NCBI GenBank assembly: GCA_029851415.1
Contig: CM056744.1
Span: 57,809,797-57,873,796 of the forward strand
Direction of reading: 5' to 3'
Origin: Eretmocerus hayati
Lineage: Eukaryota > Arthropoda > Insecta > Hymenoptera > Aphelinidae
Length of the DNA stretch: 64,000 bases
This document shows positions 61,395 to 64,000 of the stretch, one piece after another; positions within the stretch are counted from its first letter, which is position 1; each line of letters begins with the position of its first letter. The position numbers were made by a program, and so were the translations under genes. The notes under the pieces are model-generated. The model saw only the letters and a list, made by a program, of their open reading frames with translations, was not told where the DNA came from and ran no database searches.

Positions 61395-63260
61395 TTGTTC
61401 TGGTTCCAATTTCCCATGGAGAGCTAAAATTTTGTATGGTAGTATAGATTTCTACAGGAAAAGATGTAGTATGATTGGCTTTTAGCGAATGCTAATTTTT
61501 CCAAAAAAACTGTCCTTCAGACCTATTCTCACTTCCCCCTGGGAACGAGTAGAGGAAAATGTTGAACTGCCTATAGCTCCTTGATCATTCATCAAACTAT
61601 TCTCAACTTTTGTAATCTGATATAGTATGTTTCGAGGCAACTAATTGTGTGTAGACAAGTATCTCATTAGTTCTGAAAGGAATTCTGTCTCCCAAGATCT
61701 AAATTGCACTTTATGAAGTTATTGGTGCTAACTGCGATGCTATATGTTGATGTCCTGGCCTCATTGTTCAACTTGGAGAGCTGAAATTTTGTATGACAGT
61801 GTAGATTCTCATAAGAGATAATGTAGTATGGTTAGTCTTGAGCTAACGCTGAATTTCCAAAAAAGTTGTCGTGAACACCTATTCTCACTTCCCCCTGGGA
61901 ACGAGTAGAGAAAAATGTTAAATTACCTAGCTCTTTAATTATTGGTCCAACTATTCTCAACTTTTGCAACCTGATATAGTATGTTTCAAAGCAATTTATT
62001 GTGCACAGACAAGTATCTGATTAGCTCTGAAAGAAATTCTGTCTCTCAAGATCTAAATTCCACTTTACGAAGAGATCGGTCCTAAATGCCATGCTATATA
62101 TTGATGTCCTGGCTCCACTGTTCAACTTAGGGAGTTGAAATTTTGTATGACAGTGTAGAATCTCATAAGAGATGATGTAGTATGGTAAGTCTTGAGCTAA
62201 CGCTGATTTCTCAAAAAAGTTGTCGTGAACACCTATTCTCACTCCCCTCTGGGAACGAGTAGAGAAAAATGTTAAACTACCTAGCTCTTTGATTATTGAT
62301 CCAACTAATCTCAACTTTTGCAACCTGATATAGTATGTTTCAAAGCAACTTATAGTGCACAGACAAGTATCTGATTAGTTCTGAGAGAAATTCTGTCTCT
62401 CAAGATCTAAATTGCACTTTACAAAGATATCGGTGCTAACTGCAATGCTATTTATTGATGTCCTGGGCTCACTGTTCAACTTGGAGAGCTGAAATTTTGT
62501 ATGACAGTGTAGAATCTCATAAGAGATGATGTAGTATGGTAAGTCTTGAGCTAACGCTGATTTTTCAAAAAAGTTGTCGTGAACACCTATTCTCACTTCC
62601 CCCTGGGAACGAGTAGAGAAAAATGTTAAATTACCTAGCTCTTTAATTATTGGTCCAACTATTCTCAACTTTTGCAACCTGATATAGTATGTTTCAAAGC
62701 AATTTATTGTGCACAGACAAGTATCTGATTAGCTCTGAAAGAAATTCTGTCTCTCAAGATCTAAATTCCACTTTACGAAGAGATCGGTCCTAAATGCCAT
62801 GCTATATATTGATGTCCTGGCTCCACTGTTCAACTTAGGGAGTTGAAATTTTGTATGACAGTGTAGAATCTCATAAGAGATGATGTAGTATGGTAAGTCT
62901 TGAGCTAACGCTGATTTCTCAAAAAAGTTGTCGTGAACACCTATTCTCACTTCCCTCTGGGAACTAGTAGAGAAAAATGTTAAACTACCTAGCTCTTTGA
63001 TTATTGATCCAACTATTCTCAACTTTTGCAACCTGATATAGTATGTTTCAAGGCAACTCATTGTGTACAGACAAGTATCTGATTAGTTCTGAAAGAAATT
63101 CTGTCTCTCAAGATGTAAATTGCACTTTACGAGGATATCGGTGCTAACTGCAATGCTATATATTGATGTCCTGGCCTCATTGTTCAACTTGGAGAGCTGA
63201 AATTTTGTATGACAGTGTAGATTCTCATGAGAGATGATGTAGTATGGTTCCTTTTGGGCT
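61395..63260. repeat. 354-bp tandem repeat with dimeric higher order
   Basis: About 5.3 units. AAGATCTAAATT-type landmarks lie at 61694, 62048, 62402, 62756 and 63110, exactly 354 bp apart. Units at 62048 and 62756 are nearly identical and differ from those at 61694, 62402 and 63110, so the array alternates with a 708-bp dimer period. 354 is divisible by three. Minus-strand open stretches of 92-110 codons therefore repeat in each unit, with one stop per unit; coding is doubtful. Confidence 0.93.
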
Positions 63261-64000
63261 AATGCTGGTTTTTGTGAAAATTTGTTTTTCATATTTTTTT
63301 TTATGACCAAAATATATTTTCTGATAAAGTGATGTGTGGGTTGAGCTGTCATTTCAATCAAGTTTGAGATTCATGTACAGTAGCAACTAGTATGTTTGCA
63401 GAAGTGAATGTACTTTATATCAGAAGTGAAAACTATATGAACAAAGCTCTCGGATCACTGCTTTTGGAGAAAACAGTGTCAGAACTCAACTCAATTCTTA
63501 TGCTTTTTACATACTAAGTAGCTTTATCATATCACTGGAAACAAGTAAGAAACTAGATGAGCTACTTCCCATTATCTGAGAATCCAAGATTTGAGTATTA
63601 TTTAAAAAGAGCAAGTGACTCCATTGTGATACTGCAGATGATCAATGAGGTTATGTGACCTTTTCTTACTTTCACAAGAGATTTAGCAGAGCTGTCCGCG
63701 GAAAGCATACCTGAAATGAACTTCAAATTTACATGTGACAGTCGGAGAATGAATAAGATTCCTACATGAGGTCTCAACAAGGAAAGTATTCATTTAGTAT
63801 AACTATTACCGAAATTCCGTATTACATTAACCTCCACAGAAGAACTGAAAACCTCCTACCAAAATCCAATTTTACTCCTTCTAACATATTTGGAATTATT
63901 GATATAGAGCTTTCTAGAATTCTTGACTTTCTCCTATATCATCTGTATATTACGCACACAACTTCACAAAAGCCTAGACCGAGGTACGCTTCGAATATAG
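63261..64000. other. No recognised feature
   Basis: AT-rich sequence after the tandem repeat. No domain, RNA gene or repeat boundary is visible. Confidence 0.5.

Noticed and set aside
62021..63361. Tandem gene family on the minus strand
   Set aside because: Units are near-identical 354-bp repeats with a stop in each and no start context or domain.

Overview
The window is eukaryotic, gene-poor and repeat-rich, most likely from an insect. The support is a 248-bp tandem satellite, several Ty3/gypsy-type (Metaviridae) retroelements of arthropod character and an intron-bearing P-superfamily transposon. The order is not proven; a hymenopteran would fit. I see no ordinary host gene that I can defend.

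Layout. Positions 1-14863 and 24338-about 36394 are one satellite array of roughly 248-bp monomers with nested higher-order structure, including an 8,700-bp higher-order period. It is split by a young, complete LTR retrotransposon (element A, 14864-24333). Element A has 1,680-bp LTRs, a 4-bp target duplication (ATGG), a tRNA-Lys-type primer site, gag, pol and a downstream accessory ORF. From 36.4 to 40.05 kb is a decayed, 3'-truncated Ty3/gypsy element on the minus strand (D). From about 41.1 to 50.5 kb is a nest: a retroelement leader/gag remnant (C), a 1.8-kb palindromic element inside it, a relative of element A (B, 43728-48191) inserted into C, a 1.6-kb TIR transposon with 300-bp inverted repeats inside the pol gene of B, and an LTR-like block. 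From 52678 to 60203 is an apparently intact 7.5-kb P-superfamily transposon with 42-bp TIRs and a perfect 8-bp target duplication (AGTCTGAA). Its ten-exon gene is predicted to encode a 1,166-residue transposase with two THAP DNA-binding domains. The right end carries a 36-bp minisatellite and a 354-bp tandem repeat.

Most notable biology. (1) The U5 of element A carries six hairpins whose stems all differ but whose 8-nt loop (CTGAAGTC) is invariant. Element B has four hairpins at the matching place with another conserved loop (CCCTAAGTAC). This is covariation evidence for a repeated RNA-protein or RNA-RNA recognition element. (2) The leader between primer site and gag holds more conserved hairpins and a tRNA-like module with intact A and B boxes at tRNA spacing. 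(3) The gag-pol junction has a slippery heptamer, a 7-nt spacer and a perfect 9-bp hairpin, conserved in both copies. (4) The accessory ORF after pol has three dynein-light-chain (LC8) type motifs and a possible 66-nt phase-0 intron. (5) The P transposase has a duplicated THAP exon and an intact reading frame across nine predicted introns.
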